Source: Bacillota bacterium
Lineage (GTDB): Bacteria > Bacillota > Bacilli > Paenibacillales > UBA4045
DNA: 64,000 bases
Assembly: GCA_023441055.1 (NCBI GenBank)
Contig: JAEZQY010000062.1
Location: forward strand, 58,820-122,819
Reading direction: 5' to 3'
Position 1 is the first letter of the stretch. Every line of letters starts with the position of its first letter. The notes below the pieces were generated by a model. That model was given only the letters and a program-made list of their open reading frames with translations, was not told the origin of the DNA and ran no database searches. A program made the translations under genes and the position numbers. This document shows positions 8,438 through 17,005 of this stretch, one piece after another.

Positions 8438-9394
8438 ATGCTTAATCTCATATATGGAGACTGCACGTTGGGTGTAGGCGGGGATAATTTTCACTATATT
8501 TTCTCCTACCAAGCAGGTGGATTGGAGTCTCTTGTCATTGACGGCGCAGAATGGCTCTATCGCGTACCAAAGCCCACCTTCTGGAGGGCGACTACCGATA
8601 ACGATAAGGGAAGTCAGTTTCATCTTAAATCGGGAATGTGGTTCGGAGCGGATCAATTTATAAGCTGTGAAAAGATAGCAGTAGTGGTGGATGGAAAAGA
8701 GATAACTAATTTTAAAGCTCCTTATAATAATCATTACACTGGGAGGGAGCAGGCGAGAAGTGTTAGGATATCGTTCACCTATGCAACTATAACGGTTCCA
8801 AAAACAGAAGTATTCGTATGTTACGAGGTCAATGAGGAGGGCGACTTAACAGTCGATGTAAACTATATGGGTAAGAAAGGTTTGCCGCAGCTCCCTGTCT
8901 TTGGCATGCGTTTTATAGTTCCGGTATTAGCAACTAATTATCGCTACGAAGGATTATCTGGAGAGACCTATCCTGATCGTATGGCCGGAGGGATTCCTGG
9001 AGTTTATGATGTCGAGGGATTACCCATTACCCCATATCTTGTACCCCAAGATTGTAATGTCCATATGAAGACCAAATGGGTTGAAGTATACAGAAATACG
9101 ACAAAGGATAATTCATGGAAACGCACGGATAGTATGGGGCTTCGATTCGCCTGCGCGGGCAAGGAATTTGCCTTCTCATGTATTCCTTATACATCGGGTG
9201 AACTCGAAATGGCTACTCATCAGGAAGAACTTCCCCTTCCTAGAAGAACCGTTGTATCTATTCTAGGGGCAGTCAGGGGAGTAGGCGGGATTGATAGCTG
9301 GGGTTCCGATGTAGAACCTGCTTACCACATAAGTGGAGAAGAGGACATCTCCTATTCTTTTAAGATAGTAGGAGTGAACGCAGACGATAAATGA
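8438..9394 (+). CDS. lacM: Beta-galactosidase small subunit (LacM type)
   Basis: A 318-residue protein equivalent to the C-terminal beta-galactosidase small-chain domain of LacZ. The hallmark FWRATTDNDKGSQF is at about residues 48-61; in LacZ this domain completes the active site. The length equals that of LacM partners of LacL, supporting a genuine heterodimeric enzyme rather than a recent frameshift. It is separated from the large subunit by 18 bases and has its own start. It is the last gene of the operon, before a strong hairpin. Confidence 0.86.
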   Translation: MLNLIYGDCTLGVGGDNFHYIFSYQAGGLESLVIDGAEWLYRVPKPTFWRATTDNDKGSQFHLKSGMWFGADQFISCEKIAVVVDGKEITNFKAPYNNHYTGREQARSVRISFTYATITVPKTEVFVCYEVNEEGDLTVDVNYMGKKGLPQLPVFGMRFIVPVLATNYRYEGLSGETYPDRMAGGIPGVYDVEGLPITPYLVPQDCNVHMKTKWVEVYRNTTKDNSWKRTDSMGLRFACAGKEFAFSCIPYTSGELEMATHQEELPLPRRTVVSILGAVRGVGGIDSWGSDVEPAYHISGEEDISYSFKIVGVNADDK

Positions 9395-9443
9395 GTGCTG
9401 TATTACTTCTCGTATAGGCCCTAAAGACGTGAAAGAGAGTACG

Positions 9444-9489
9444 AATCAAACAAACGGCATGGGAAAATTCCTGTGCCGTTTGTTTGATT
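9444..9489 (+). terminator. Hairpin terminator after the beta-galactoside operon
   Basis: AATCAAACAAACGGCA (9444-9459) and TGCCGTTTGTTTGATT (9474-9489) form a perfect 16-bp stem with a 14-base loop. The T-rich 3' arm helps release, although no separate long T-run follows. Confidence 0.7.
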
Positions 9490-9533
9490 TGGAGCAATCA
9501 TGCAACTATGGTGTGATTGGCTCATGATTTCTG

Positions 9534-9561
9534 TTGACTTCACCAGAGAAGTATGTATAAT
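9534..9561 (+). promoter_or_regulatory. Promoter of the TetR-protease operon
   Basis: TTGACT (9534-9539) and TATAAT (9556-9561) are spaced by 16 bp. The inverted repeat just downstream would let the regulator repress this promoter. Confidence 0.75.
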
Positions 9562-9562
9562 A

Positions 9563-9602
9563 CAATATATATCAAATGATACATAACAATAGATATATAT
9601 TG
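9563..9602. promoter_or_regulatory. Inverted repeat, likely TetR operator
   Basis: CAATATATATC (9563-9573) and GATATATATTG (9592-9602) are perfect 11-bp inverted arms 18 bp apart. A smaller inverted repeat, TATC-AAAT-GATA, lies at 9570-9581. It starts right after the -10 box and ends at the ribosome site, a typical autorepression position. Confidence 0.55.
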
Positions 9603-9615
9603 AGGAGGAGGTCCC

Positions 9616-10191
9616 ATGGCACCCAAAACAAAATTCACGAAGGAACAGATCGTCGATGCAGCTTTCGAGATTGCTAGGACGGAGGGGTTCGATTCCATTA
9701 CGATCCGCAAAGTCGCCGCTAAGCTGGGCAGCTCAATTGCTCCGATCTATGTCAACTTTAAGGAAGTGAATGAACTTGTACAGGCGGTCATTCAGAAGAC
9801 AGATGAGATTGCTAAGCAAATACTGATGGATCAGAATTCAGGGCAGCCCTTCCATGATATAGGCGTGGCGAGTATAAGATTTGCGAAGGAGTACCCCGTT
9901 CTATTCCGTGAGATGGTGATGAAGCAGAACGATCACGCCAAGCGCCAGGATGAGGATGTGTTCGGTCTTGTCAGCATGATGAAGGGGGACCCCCACCTGT
10001 CCGGTTTGTCAGACGAGGAGCTGATGACGATTCTGCTTAAGATGAAGATTTTCCAGACAGGGCTCAGCGTGATGGTGGCGGGCGGACAATTGCCGGAGGC
10101 GTTCGGCGAAGAGCAGATGATTGGTCTTATGGATAGTATGGCGGTCGATGTGATTAGCGCGGCGCATCGTCGCAAGGATGGGCAACAATAA
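9616..10191 (+). CDS. TetR-family transcriptional regulator
   Basis: A 191-residue regulator. Residues 5-50 hold the TetR DNA-binding domain (FTKEQIVDAAFEIARTEGF, then TIRKVAAKLGSSIAPIYVNF), and the rest is a helical ligand/dimer domain. ATG 9616 follows GAGGAGGAGG. It is transcribed with the CAAX-type protease gene 19 bases downstream and probably represses both through the inverted repeat at 9563-9602. The inducer is unknown. Confidence 0.9.
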   Translation: MAPKTKFTKEQIVDAAFEIARTEGFDSITIRKVAAKLGSSIAPIYVNFKEVNELVQAVIQKTDEIAKQILMDQNSGQPFHDIGVASIRFAKEYPVLFREMVMKQNDHAKRQDEDVFGLVSMMKGDPHLSGLSDEELMTILLKMKIFQTGLSVMVAGGQLPEAFGEEQMIGLMDSMAVDVISAAHRRKDGQQ

Positions 10192-10210
10192 CAAATTCGA
10201 GGTGTTCTGA

Positions 10211-11095
10211 ATGGAGCAAGTAGTTAAAAGTGTAAATAATAAAAAGGGTTACAGTCTGTTCATTTTCATAGTCATCGTGCTAGCTAGTGGTTGGTTAGGC
10301 GTGTTCGTCGATTCAATACTAACGGAGCAGCCGGAAGGAGATACCTTGGGTATGGGTTTATTCATCATACTACCGTTTATCTCTATGCTTATCATTAGAC
10401 TGGTTACTCGCGACTGGAAGGATATCGGAATTAAACTGAATCTCGTCGGCAACGGGAAGTGGTATCTGGCGGCGCTGGGCGCTTACCCGGTCGTTATGAT
10501 GGTCACAGTAGGGCTGGCTCTTCTACTCGGTGGCTCCAGCATATCTGATTTCGATTGGAAGGTAGTCGCTTCGGTGGTTGGCGTATCTTTTGCGGGTAAT
10601 ATCCTGAAGAATATATTCGAAGAATTCTCATGGCGTGGATACTTGACACCGAAGCTCATTGAACGAAAACTCAATGATTGGGCCATCTACTTGATCTCAG
10701 GATTAGTGTGGGCGCTGTGGCATGCACCTTACTATATGGTGTTCTTGCCTGATCATTTCTTCGAAACGTTATCGAGAACAGGCTTTGTCCTAACCGGCTG
10801 TGTGCTCATGACAGCTTGGACGATTATGTATGTGGAGATTTACAGACTGACCAAGTCGGTATGGCCGTGTATCTTGATGCATGCGGCAGAGGATGCCATC
10901 CCCACACTGCTGGTCACGATTAGCGGCATTATCACATTCACCAAGACCGCTGGCTTCTGGCTGGATCCAACCACTGGCGTTGTTACAACTGCACTGTTCA
11001 TCGCGATCGGATTGGCGCTTAGGTCGGTTAGAAGGAAGGTGGAAAATCGCGCGCAGGCAGTATCAAGTCAGGTGCATATGGAAGCGTCGTTTTGA
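10211..11095 (+). CDS. CPBP (CAAX/Abi) family intramembrane metalloprotease
   Basis: A 294-residue polytopic membrane protein with about eight hydrophobic segments. The active-site signatures of the CPBP family are present: FEEFSWRGYL (EExxxR) at about residue 137, LWHAPYY at about 172, and LMHAAEDA at about 223. Family members cleave membrane or prenylated substrates, or act in bacteriocin self-immunity; the substrate here is unknown. GAGGTG precedes ATG 10211. Pairing with a TetR regulator suggests inducible expression. Its 3' end joins directly to half of a terminator hairpin (11094-11126). Confidence 0.85.
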   Translation: MEQVVKSVNNKKGYSLFIFIVIVLASGWLGVFVDSILTEQPEGDTLGMGLFIILPFISMLIIRLVTRDWKDIGIKLNLVGNGKWYLAALGAYPVVMMVTVGLALLLGGSSISDFDWKVVASVVGVSFAGNILKNIFEEFSWRGYLTPKLIERKLNDWAIYLISGLVWALWHAPYYMVFLPDHFFETLSRTGFVLTGCVLMTAWTIMYVEIYRLTKSVWPCILMHAAEDAIPTLLVTISGIITFTKTAGFWLDPTTGVVTTALFIAIGLALRSVRRKVENRAQAVSSQVHMEASF

Positions 11096-11126
11096 TGTGC
11101 TAACTCGTTTTTTTATATACACTTGA
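11094..11126 (+). repeat. Half-terminator, copy of the pckA-remnant terminator tail
   Basis: From the stop codon of the protease gene onward, the sequence closely matches 12410-12440 (GATG-GCTAACTC, a T-run, then ATATAC and TTGA/CTGA). Here the 5' arm of the hairpin is missing. This suggests a recombination junction. Confidence 0.55.
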
Positions 11127-11158
11127 CCCCCTATTTGGTAATGTATTACTAACAATAT

Positions 11159-11302
11159 TCAAGCGCCGTTAGAGATGGTTTGGAGATAGTGGACCAGTCC
11201 GATATTCTGCTTTTCCGCAATCAACTGAAGTTGAAGCTGACTGGGAGCAGACCATTCGGTTCCGGCGTCATGCTGCTTAGCTACATTCCAGTTCGTTGAG
11301 TC
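11159..11302 (-). pseudogene. Possible C-terminal remnant of an unidentified gene
   Basis: On the minus strand an open frame ends at 11159 and looks coding: it reads NWNVAKQHDAGTEWSAPSQL, then QLIAEKQNIGLVHYLQTI. No start, ribosome site or N-terminal part is evident, and the frame runs into the leader of the next gene. I do not recognise the family. It lies in the same scarred stretch as the pckA fragment, which fits gene decay. It may be chance. Confidence 0.25.
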
Positions 11303-11324
11303 TCGAAAAGAGGGAGAGTTGTAA

Positions 11325-11900
11325 ATGAGAAAGCTCGTTCTATTTCTGCACGCATCGCTTGACGGCTTTGTAGAAGGTCCGAACGGTGCAATGGACATTG
11401 GCTGGGTTGCCTATGATGCTGATTTGGAGAATCTCGCCAGAGAAATTCTAGGTACTGCTGACACTGTCATATGGGGACGTGAGACGTATCAGATGATGTA
11501 CAGTTATTGGCCATCTGTGCCCTCGGATCCATCTGCTTCACAGTATGCACGAAATCATGCCGAGTGGATCGAGAAGACGGCCAAAGTTGTTTTTTCCACG
11601 ACGCTGGAGAAAGTCGAATGGAACAATTCCAGACTGGTGAAAGAAAATGTCGAGGAAGCGATCAAGAATCTCAAACAGCAGCCAGGCCAAGACATGGTGA
11701 TTCTCGGCAGTCCTAGACTCGCACATTATCTCATGCAGCTCGACTTAATCGATGAGTATAAAATTTCGGTTTCTCCGGTCCTGCTCGGCGGCGGGTTGCC
11801 ATTATTCCAAGGGATCAAGGAGAAGACCAAGCTTAAACTTATCGAAAATAAGACTTTTGATTCTGGGGCTATAGGCCTCGTATACCAGACGATTAGATGA
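11325..11900 (+). CDS. Dihydrofolate reductase family protein (RibD C-terminal-like)
   Basis: A 191-residue cytoplasmic protein with the RibD-C/DHFR-like fold: KLVLFLHASLDGFVEGPNG at the N-terminus, TVIWGRETYQMM in the middle, and DMVILGSPRLAHYL followed by SPVLLGGGLPLF near the C-terminus. These proteins bind NADPH and reduce pterin- or pyrimidine-like substrates, but most YwjB/YyaP-type members have no proven reaction. GGGAGAG precedes ATG 11325. It appears monocistronic, with a hairpin terminator immediately after it. Confidence 0.85.
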   Translation: MRKLVLFLHASLDGFVEGPNGAMDIGWVAYDADLENLAREILGTADTVIWGRETYQMMYSYWPSVPSDPSASQYARNHAEWIEKTAKVVFSTTLEKVEWNNSRLVKENVEEAIKNLKQQPGQDMVILGSPRLAHYLMQLDLIDEYKISVSPVLLGGGLPLFQGIKEKTKLKLIENKTFDSGAIGLVYQTIR

Positions 11901-11915
11901 TCTTGTAATCTAATA

Positions 11916-11952
11916 TACCGCCGTCAGATAATTGACGGCGGTACTTCTTATT
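11916..11952 (+). terminator. Terminator of the DHFR-like gene
   Basis: TACCGCCGTCA (11916-11926) pairs perfectly with TGACGGCGGTA (11933-11943) around a six-base loop. A pyrimidine-rich tail (CTTCTTATTG) follows. Confidence 0.8.
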
Positions 11953-12044
11953 GTTTCCTCCATTATTATTTCCTCCTTGTTCCTTTGAATAGTTCCCATT
12001 ACTCTTCTGTATGGTCCTGGCGGTAAACCATCAACTTCTTATAG

Positions 12045-12356
12045 ATCAAGACACATCAGCCGAATATTTATTTGATCAATACAGGATGGACAGGAGGGCC
12101 GTACGGGATAGGAGAACGGATTCAACTTGCTTATACAAGGTCTATCGTGTCAGCGGTGTTAGACGGCTCAATCGAGCAAGGCGGTTATAGGACTGAGGAT
12201 GTGTTCGGGTTGTTATGCCCGTTAGCGGTGCCTGGAGTTCCTGCGAATATTCTGCTCCCCCGAAATACGTGGGCTGACAAGACTAGCTATGATCAGACTT
12301 CGGCAGAATTGAAGAAGCGATTCGAGGACAATTATCGAGAAGTGATTCCTGATTGA
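12045..12356 (+). pseudogene. pckA: 3' remnant of phosphoenolpyruvate carboxykinase (ATP)
   Basis: About 100 C-terminal residues of PckA are preserved in frame: HQPNIYLINTGWTGGPYGIG, ERIQLAYTRSIVSAVLDG, FGLLCPLAVPGVPANILLP and RNTWADKTSYDQ, ending EVIPD. Intact PckA is about 525 residues; the nucleotide-binding and catalytic core is absent. An in-frame TAG lies just upstream at 12042. The flank to 11950 holds no more PckA sequence that I can see. A TTG at 12072 opens a 94-codon frame but lacks a good ribosome site. It retains a terminator at 12391-12428. Confidence 0.8.
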
Positions 12357-12390
12357 TGTTGGCGTGGATACTAGACGATCAACATGTAAG

Positions 12391-12428
12391 AGAGAGTTGG
12401 CCATCATGTGATGCGCTAACTCTTTTTT
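12391..12428 (+). terminator. Terminator of the pckA remnant
   Basis: AGAGTTGGCCATCA and TGATGCGCTAACTCT form a slightly bulged stem with a TG loop, followed by six T. It is a normal intrinsic terminator kept after the gene itself decayed. Its 3' half is repeated at 11094-11126. Confidence 0.75.
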
Positions 12429-12455
12429 ATATACAACTGAAAATCAAAACTGGCA

Positions 12456-12503
12456 TATCGGATTTTTGAAAGCAGCACGACCTCTTATCGTAGACAATAG
12501 AGA
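12456..12503 (+). promoter_or_regulatory. 48-bp promoter element A (shared with 28658-28705)
   Basis: The element starts TATCGGA, contains TTGAAAGCA at positions 11-19, and ends GACAATAGAGA. It matches element B upstream of the 28748 esterase at 35 of 48 positions with no gaps. GACAAT resembles a -10 box, but TTGAAA lies 21 bp before it, too far for a normal -35. This suggests an activated promoter, most simply driven by the AraC-type response regulator at 27067. Confidence 0.6.
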
Positions 12504-12548
12504 CGTATCATTCATTACAAATAAGCTCACTAGAAGGGGATGTTACGT

Positions 12549-14087
12549 GTGTTAAAGAAGCTACTATCCGTTTCGATCGCATGCTTGATGGTTCTTGTTG
12601 TCCTTGCCGGCTGTTCAGGAAGTAATAACGCCAAGAATGAAGGATCGAGCTCGACGCCAAGCTCCAACTCGAGCTCAGGCAAGAACAACGGTGCCTCCGC
12701 TGAAGAGCCGTATACGGTACATTTTGCTTACCATGCGCCTAAGGAAGGCAACCAGCAAGAAGTGAACGAGCTCATCAACGAGCTGACCATGAGAGATTTG
12801 AACATGAAGGTCAATCTGATTCCGCTTGGCTGGGATACGTATAACTCGAAGTTCCCGATCATGCTTGCGTCTGGTGAGCCAATCGATATCTCGTTCGCCT
12901 TCTCGTTCAGTATGGCGAGCTTCCTGGACGGCGGCTATATCGTCGACGCTTCTGATTATGCGGAGCACACTAAGGACATCTACGAGCTGTTCGGCGATGA
13001 GCTGAACGCATCCTATGTCGGAGACATGCTGGTCGGTTTCCCGATGATGAACTCTCGCGCGACGCCTTCCGCCATTTTCGTACGAAAGGATATCTTCGAC
13101 GCGCTTGGTTACAAGGAATCGGACTTTACGATAACGACCGATGATTTCTCCACCTTCAATCAGCTGACAGAGATGTTCGCCAAGGTGAAGAAGCAGTATC
13201 CGGATATTATGCCATTCGATGGATTCCGGACATTCGGCTTGAATGCATTAACGTATGTAGACGGCCTGGGTGATCAATTTGGCGTGTTGGAGAATTACGG
13301 TCAGACGACGACTGTAACGAATTGGTATGAGTCCGAGCAATTTAAGCAATTCGCCCAGCTGAATCGAACATGGTTTACAGAAGGCTATGCATCCAAGGAT
13401 ATCGCGGTAGACAAGGAATTAGGGCAACAAAAGATGAAGGCCGGGAAGACCTTTGCTTTCTTCGCGTCTTATGGTCCTAACGCGCTCACGGACGTAAAGT
13501 CGCAAACCGGTTATGATGTTGTGATGATTCCAGTATCCAAGAAGATGAAATCTACGCTTGCGGTCAGCGGAGCAATGAACGTAGTGTTAAGTACTTCGAA
13601 GGACAAGGCCAAGGCATTCCAGTTCCTGAATTGGGCATATACGAATGCAGAATTCAATGATCTGCTGAATTGGGGTGTTCCAGGTAAGGATTGGATTGTG
13701 AATGAGAATGGTCAGGCTGATTACCCGCCTGGCGTAGACGTTCAAACCGTGAATTACCACTCTGACTTCGGCTTTATCTATCCAAACCAGTTTCTGATGA
13801 CGCCATGGGCAGGAAGCCCAGAAGATATCTGGGATCGGATGAGAAACTTTGATAGAGACGGCCTGGTATCCAAGGCATTCGGCTTCACGTTCGATGCGTC
13901 GGAGGTAGCTGCCGAGATGTCGCAGCTCAATTCCGTTCTCGCAAAAAATGAAAATCCGATCTCCTTCGGCGCGGTTGATCCGGAAGAGCTCCTCGTGAAA
14001 TTCAATGAAGAATTATATGCTGCCGGTCTACAAAAAGTGATGGATGAGAAGCAAAGACAAATTGACGCTTGGCTGGCCAAGCAATAG
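12549..14087 (+). CDS. Substrate-binding lipoprotein of an LplA/YtcQ-type ABC importer
   Basis: A 512-residue extracellular lipoprotein with lipobox LAGC (Cys22 counted from GTG 12549) and a Ser/Asn-rich linker. Its size and motifs (FAYHAPKEGNQQEVNELI, MDEKQRQIDAWLAKQ at the end) place it with large LplA-type binding proteins that take up oligosaccharides in Paenibacillus. I prefer GTG 12549, 9 bases after AAGGGG; ATG 12540 abuts that site. It is the first gene of an operon running to 23613. It resembles the binding protein at 23745, with the same C-terminal signature. Confidence 0.88.
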   Translation: MLKKLLSVSIACLMVLVVLAGCSGSNNAKNEGSSSTPSSNSSSGKNNGASAEEPYTVHFAYHAPKEGNQQEVNELINELTMRDLNMKVNLIPLGWDTYNSKFPIMLASGEPIDISFAFSFSMASFLDGGYIVDASDYAEHTKDIYELFGDELNASYVGDMLVGFPMMNSRATPSAIFVRKDIFDALGYKESDFTITTDDFSTFNQLTEMFAKVKKQYPDIMPFDGFRTFGLNALTYVDGLGDQFGVLENYGQTTTVTNWYESEQFKQFAQLNRTWFTEGYASKDIAVDKELGQQKMKAGKTFAFFASYGPNALTDVKSQTGYDVVMIPVSKKMKSTLAVSGAMNVVLSTSKDKAKAFQFLNWAYTNAEFNDLLNWGVPGKDWIVNENGQADYPPGVDVQTVNYHSDFGFIYPNQFLMTPWAGSPEDIWDRMRNFDRDGLVSKAFGFTFDASEVAAEMSQLNSVLAKNENPISFGAVDPEELLVKFNEELYAAGLQKVMDEKQRQIDAWLAKQ

Positions 14088-14105
14088 GAATCACATTACT
14101 AGATT

Positions 14106-14141
14106 CGGAGGCTGCTAAGCAAGGAAGCGTAGCGGCCTCCG
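14106..14141 (+). other. Intercistronic stem-loop after the binding-protein gene
   Basis: CGGAGGCTGCTA (14106-14117) pairs with TAGCGGCCTCCG (14130-14141) with one T-G wobble around a 12-base loop. No T-run follows. It has the same position as the stem-loops at 2078 and 61285. Confidence 0.6.
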
Positions 14142-14169
14142 CTTCGGTTGAAGGGGATATCGATCAACT

Positions 14170-15078
14170 ATGACCAGAAAACTCACCCGCCTAAGGGAGT
14201 TTATACCACTTTATCTCATGATGGTTCCCTGTGCAGCGTATCTGATTATCAACAATTATATCCCGATGTTCGGGATCGTCTCCGCATTCAAAAAATTCCG
14301 AGTTACGGACGGCATTCTGGGCAGTCCGTGGGTGGGACTACAAAATTTCGAGTATTTATTCCGTTCGAACGATCTGATGATCATTATCCGTAACACCATT
14401 CTTTATAATGCGGCATTCATAATCGTCAATGCAATAGTGGGGCTATTCCTAGCGATATTACTCTCAGAGATTAAGAGTGAACGTATGAAGAAGCTGTATC
14501 AAAGCTCGATCCTCTTGCCGTTTACCCTGTCTATGGTTGTAGTCAGCTACATTGTTTTTGCGTTCCTAAGCCAACAGAATGGCATGTTGAATAGCAGTAT
14601 ACTGAAAGACAATCCCGTCGAATGGTACAGCGATCCTACCTGGTGGCCGCTAATCTTGATCATTGTGAACTGCTGGAAGACAGTAGGATATGGCGCGTTA
14701 ATTTATATTGCAGGCATTGCAACAATCGACCGTTCGCTATACGAGGCGGCAGCGATTGACGGGGCGGGGAAGTGGGCGCAGGTTAAGAATATCACGCTGC
14801 CATCGCTGATCCCATCCATCATCACCCTATTCCTCCTAAGCGTCAGCCGGATTGGCTACACGGATTTCGGGTTATTCTATCTGATCCCGCAAAATTCAGG
14901 CATGTTATTCAACGTAACAGCAACAATCGATACTTATGTGTACAGTACAATGATGGCCGCTGGTGGAATTGGTCGTTCAGCCGCTACAGGTCTCATGCAA
15001 GCTATCGTTGGTTTTGTTCTGATTATTCTGGCTAATGCCCTAGTACGCAAATTAAGCTCAAAGGACGCCATTTTCTAG
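14170..15078 (+). CDS. ABC transporter permease (LplB type)
   Basis: A 302-residue membrane protein with about six membrane segments. The EAA coupling loop reads LYEAAAIDGAGKWAQVKNITL. GAAGGGG lies upstream of ATG 14170. It forms the import channel with the next gene, and no ATPase gene is present in the operon. It starts 82 bases after the binding-protein gene, across a stem-loop. Confidence 0.88.
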   Translation: MTRKLTRLREFIPLYLMMVPCAAYLIINNYIPMFGIVSAFKKFRVTDGILGSPWVGLQNFEYLFRSNDLMIIIRNTILYNAAFIIVNAIVGLFLAILLSEIKSERMKKLYQSSILLPFTLSMVVVSYIVFAFLSQQNGMLNSSILKDNPVEWYSDPTWWPLILIIVNCWKTVGYGALIYIAGIATIDRSLYEAAAIDGAGKWAQVKNITLPSLIPSIITLFLLSVSRIGYTDFGLFYLIPQNSGMLFNVTATIDTYVYSTMMAAGGIGRSAATGLMQAIVGFVLIILANALVRKLSSKDAIF

Positions 15079-15094
15079 AAAGGGGCAAGTTGAA

Positions 15095-15973
15095 ATGATC
15101 GAGCATAAATCATATCAGATTACCTTTAATACTATTTATATGATCATCGCAGTGATTATGTTTTTACCGCTGATCTTATTGTTTGTTGCTTCTATAACCG
15201 ACAATAATGCGCTGATTGCGAACGGGTATTCCTTCTTCCCCGAGCGGCTCAGTCTTGAAGCTTATGCCTATATGGCTACGAATTCCTCTACAATCTTGCG
15301 CGCTTATACGGTCACGATTGTCGTGACTGCGCTAGGTACATTCATTGGTCTTGCAATTACCGCCATGATGAGCTTTGCCTTATCTATCACTAGATTGCCA
15401 GGTAATCGTGTGATCAGCTTTTTCGTATTCTTCACCATGCTCTTTAACGGCGGCTTGGTGCCGTCCTACATTCTGTGGACCAGCCTTGGTATTGTCAATA
15501 CGATATGGGCCTACGTGTTCCCATTCCTACTAACGAACGCATTCAGTATTATCTTAATTCGCTCGTACTTCGTGACTAATATTCCGAATGAATTGTATGA
15601 ATCAGCCAAGATCGACGGCGCCGGTTACCTCAGAATCTTCCTGCAGATGGCCGTTCCCCTCGGGAAGCCTATTCTGGCGACGATTGGGCTCTTCTCATGT
15701 CTGCTCTATTGGAATGATTGGCTGAATGGCCTCTACTTTATTACGGATCCTAATTTATATAGTATACAGGCTTTACTGAACCGGATGAGTCAAAATATAC
15801 AGTCTGTCATTTCGAGCGCCACGACAATGAACAATAGCGGCTCTATGAATCTGCCGCAGGCGTCCATTCGGATGGCCATTGCCTTCGTCGCGATTGTGCC
15901 AATCCTGGTCTTGTACCCATTCCTGCAAAAGTACTTTGCAGATGGGATTATGCGCGGCGCGGTAAAAGGATAA
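15095..15973 (+). CDS. ABC transporter permease (LplC/YtcP type)
   Basis: A 292-residue membrane protein with about six membrane segments. The EAA loop is LYESAKIDGAGYLRIFLQMA, and the C-terminus is YFADGIMRGAVKG, the characteristic ending of LplC/YtcP permeases. It starts 16 bases after its partner and precedes the esterase gene by 53 bases. It is presumed to work with the 12549 binding protein and a shared MsmX-like ATPase. Confidence 0.88.
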   Translation: MIEHKSYQITFNTIYMIIAVIMFLPLILLFVASITDNNALIANGYSFFPERLSLEAYAYMATNSSTILRAYTVTIVVTALGTFIGLAITAMMSFALSITRLPGNRVISFFVFFTMLFNGGLVPSYILWTSLGIVNTIWAYVFPFLLTNAFSIILIRSYFVTNIPNELYESAKIDGAGYLRIFLQMAVPLGKPILATIGLFSCLLYWNDWLNGLYFITDPNLYSIQALLNRMSQNIQSVISSATTMNNSGSMNLPQASIRMAIAFVAIVPILVLYPFLQKYFADGIMRGAVKG

Positions 15974-16026
15974 GCCTGCAGCACGTATTATTGTCAATCT
16001 ACTAAAGGGAAGGAACTGGTTGAATT

Positions 16027-16962
16027 ATGAAAAACCGTAATGATGTACATCCAGAGCTTATTCCGATCATGGATGGTCTACCTATTGTGGATCTTCATAA
16101 GCGTGAGATTCCGGAAGGCTTCGAGCTGCCGGTCATCGAATCTTCACCGCTTGTGAAGACGACCTCGCGAATGATCCAGGGGCCGGATTCTGAGTTGTTA
16201 ATGAAGATCTACGAGCCAGTCGATAGAACCGAAGCGCCTCTTCCGGCTCTATTGTGGATTCACGGCGGAGGATATATCCTGGGTCATCCTGATGTGGACG
16301 ATCCGCTGTGCGAGCAGTTTGTTCTAAGAGCGAATTGTGTAGTGGCCTCCATTGATTATAGGCTCGCCCCAGAGCATCCATACCCTGCAGCGCTCGAGGA
16401 TTGCTATGCGGGACTGCAGTGGATGGCTGATTCCGCGGAAGAATGGAATATCGATATGGCCAGACTTGCAATCGGAGGAGCCAGTGCGGGAGGCGGACTT
16501 ACTGCCGCGCTTGCCTTGCTTGCGCGTGACAGAGGTGGTCCGAAGCTCCTATTCCAGATGCCTCTGTATCCGATGATTGATGATCGGAATCTAACGCCTT
16601 CCAGCTTCGAGATCCATAGAGAGAATTTCCCAAGAGTATGGAATCGGGAGATGAACAAGCTTGCCTGGAGCATGTATCTAGGCGCTGCGGCCAATGACGA
16701 AATTCCTCCGTATGCAGCAGCGGCGAGGGCTAGGGATTTAACTGGTCTGCCTCCGACCTATACATGTGTGGGCGTACTGGATCCATTCAGAGATGAGACG
16801 ATTGACTATGTAACCCGCTTGGCGCAAGCGGATGTTCCAGTTGAATTCCACCTGTATCCGGGATGCTATCATGGCTTCGATGGGATTTATAGCGATACAG
16901 TGGTCGGGGCACGCGCAAGAAATGAATATATAGATGCAATGGCTCGGGCGTTGAATCCTTAG
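16027..16962 (+). CDS. Alpha/beta hydrolase, HSL-type (acetyl)esterase
   Basis: A 311-residue cytoplasmic esterase of the hormone-sensitive-lipase family. The oxyanion motif HGGGYILG is at about residues 78-85, the nucleophile elbow GGASAGG at about 149-155, the catalytic Asp in VLDPFRDE, and the His in CYHGFDG. Family members release short acyl groups from sugars or other alcohols. No signal peptide is present, so it acts on imported substrate. It follows the importer permeases directly, which supports a role in de-acylating the transported compound. The true ester is unknown. Confidence 0.87.
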   Translation: MKNRNDVHPELIPIMDGLPIVDLHKREIPEGFELPVIESSPLVKTTSRMIQGPDSELLMKIYEPVDRTEAPLPALLWIHGGGYILGHPDVDDPLCEQFVLRANCVVASIDYRLAPEHPYPAALEDCYAGLQWMADSAEEWNIDMARLAIGGASAGGGLTAALALLARDRGGPKLLFQMPLYPMIDDRNLTPSSFEIHRENFPRVWNREMNKLAWSMYLGAAANDEIPPYAAAARARDLTGLPPTYTCVGVLDPFRDETIDYVTRLAQADVPVEFHLYPGCYHGFDGIYSDTVVGARARNEYIDAMARALNP

Positions 16963-17005
16963 GATGTATGAGAGCGACTGCATGCAGGAGAGGAATGAAG
17001 GGGTT

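Noticed and set aside
8336..8734. Minus-strand open frame of 132 codons across the lacL-lacM junction
   Set aside because: It has no family resemblance and overlaps two well-supported genes.
6530..9394. Split beta-galactosidase read as a frameshifted lacZ
   Set aside because: Both parts match the lengths and boundary of known LacL/LacM subunits, and the second has its own start, so a natural heterodimer is more likely.
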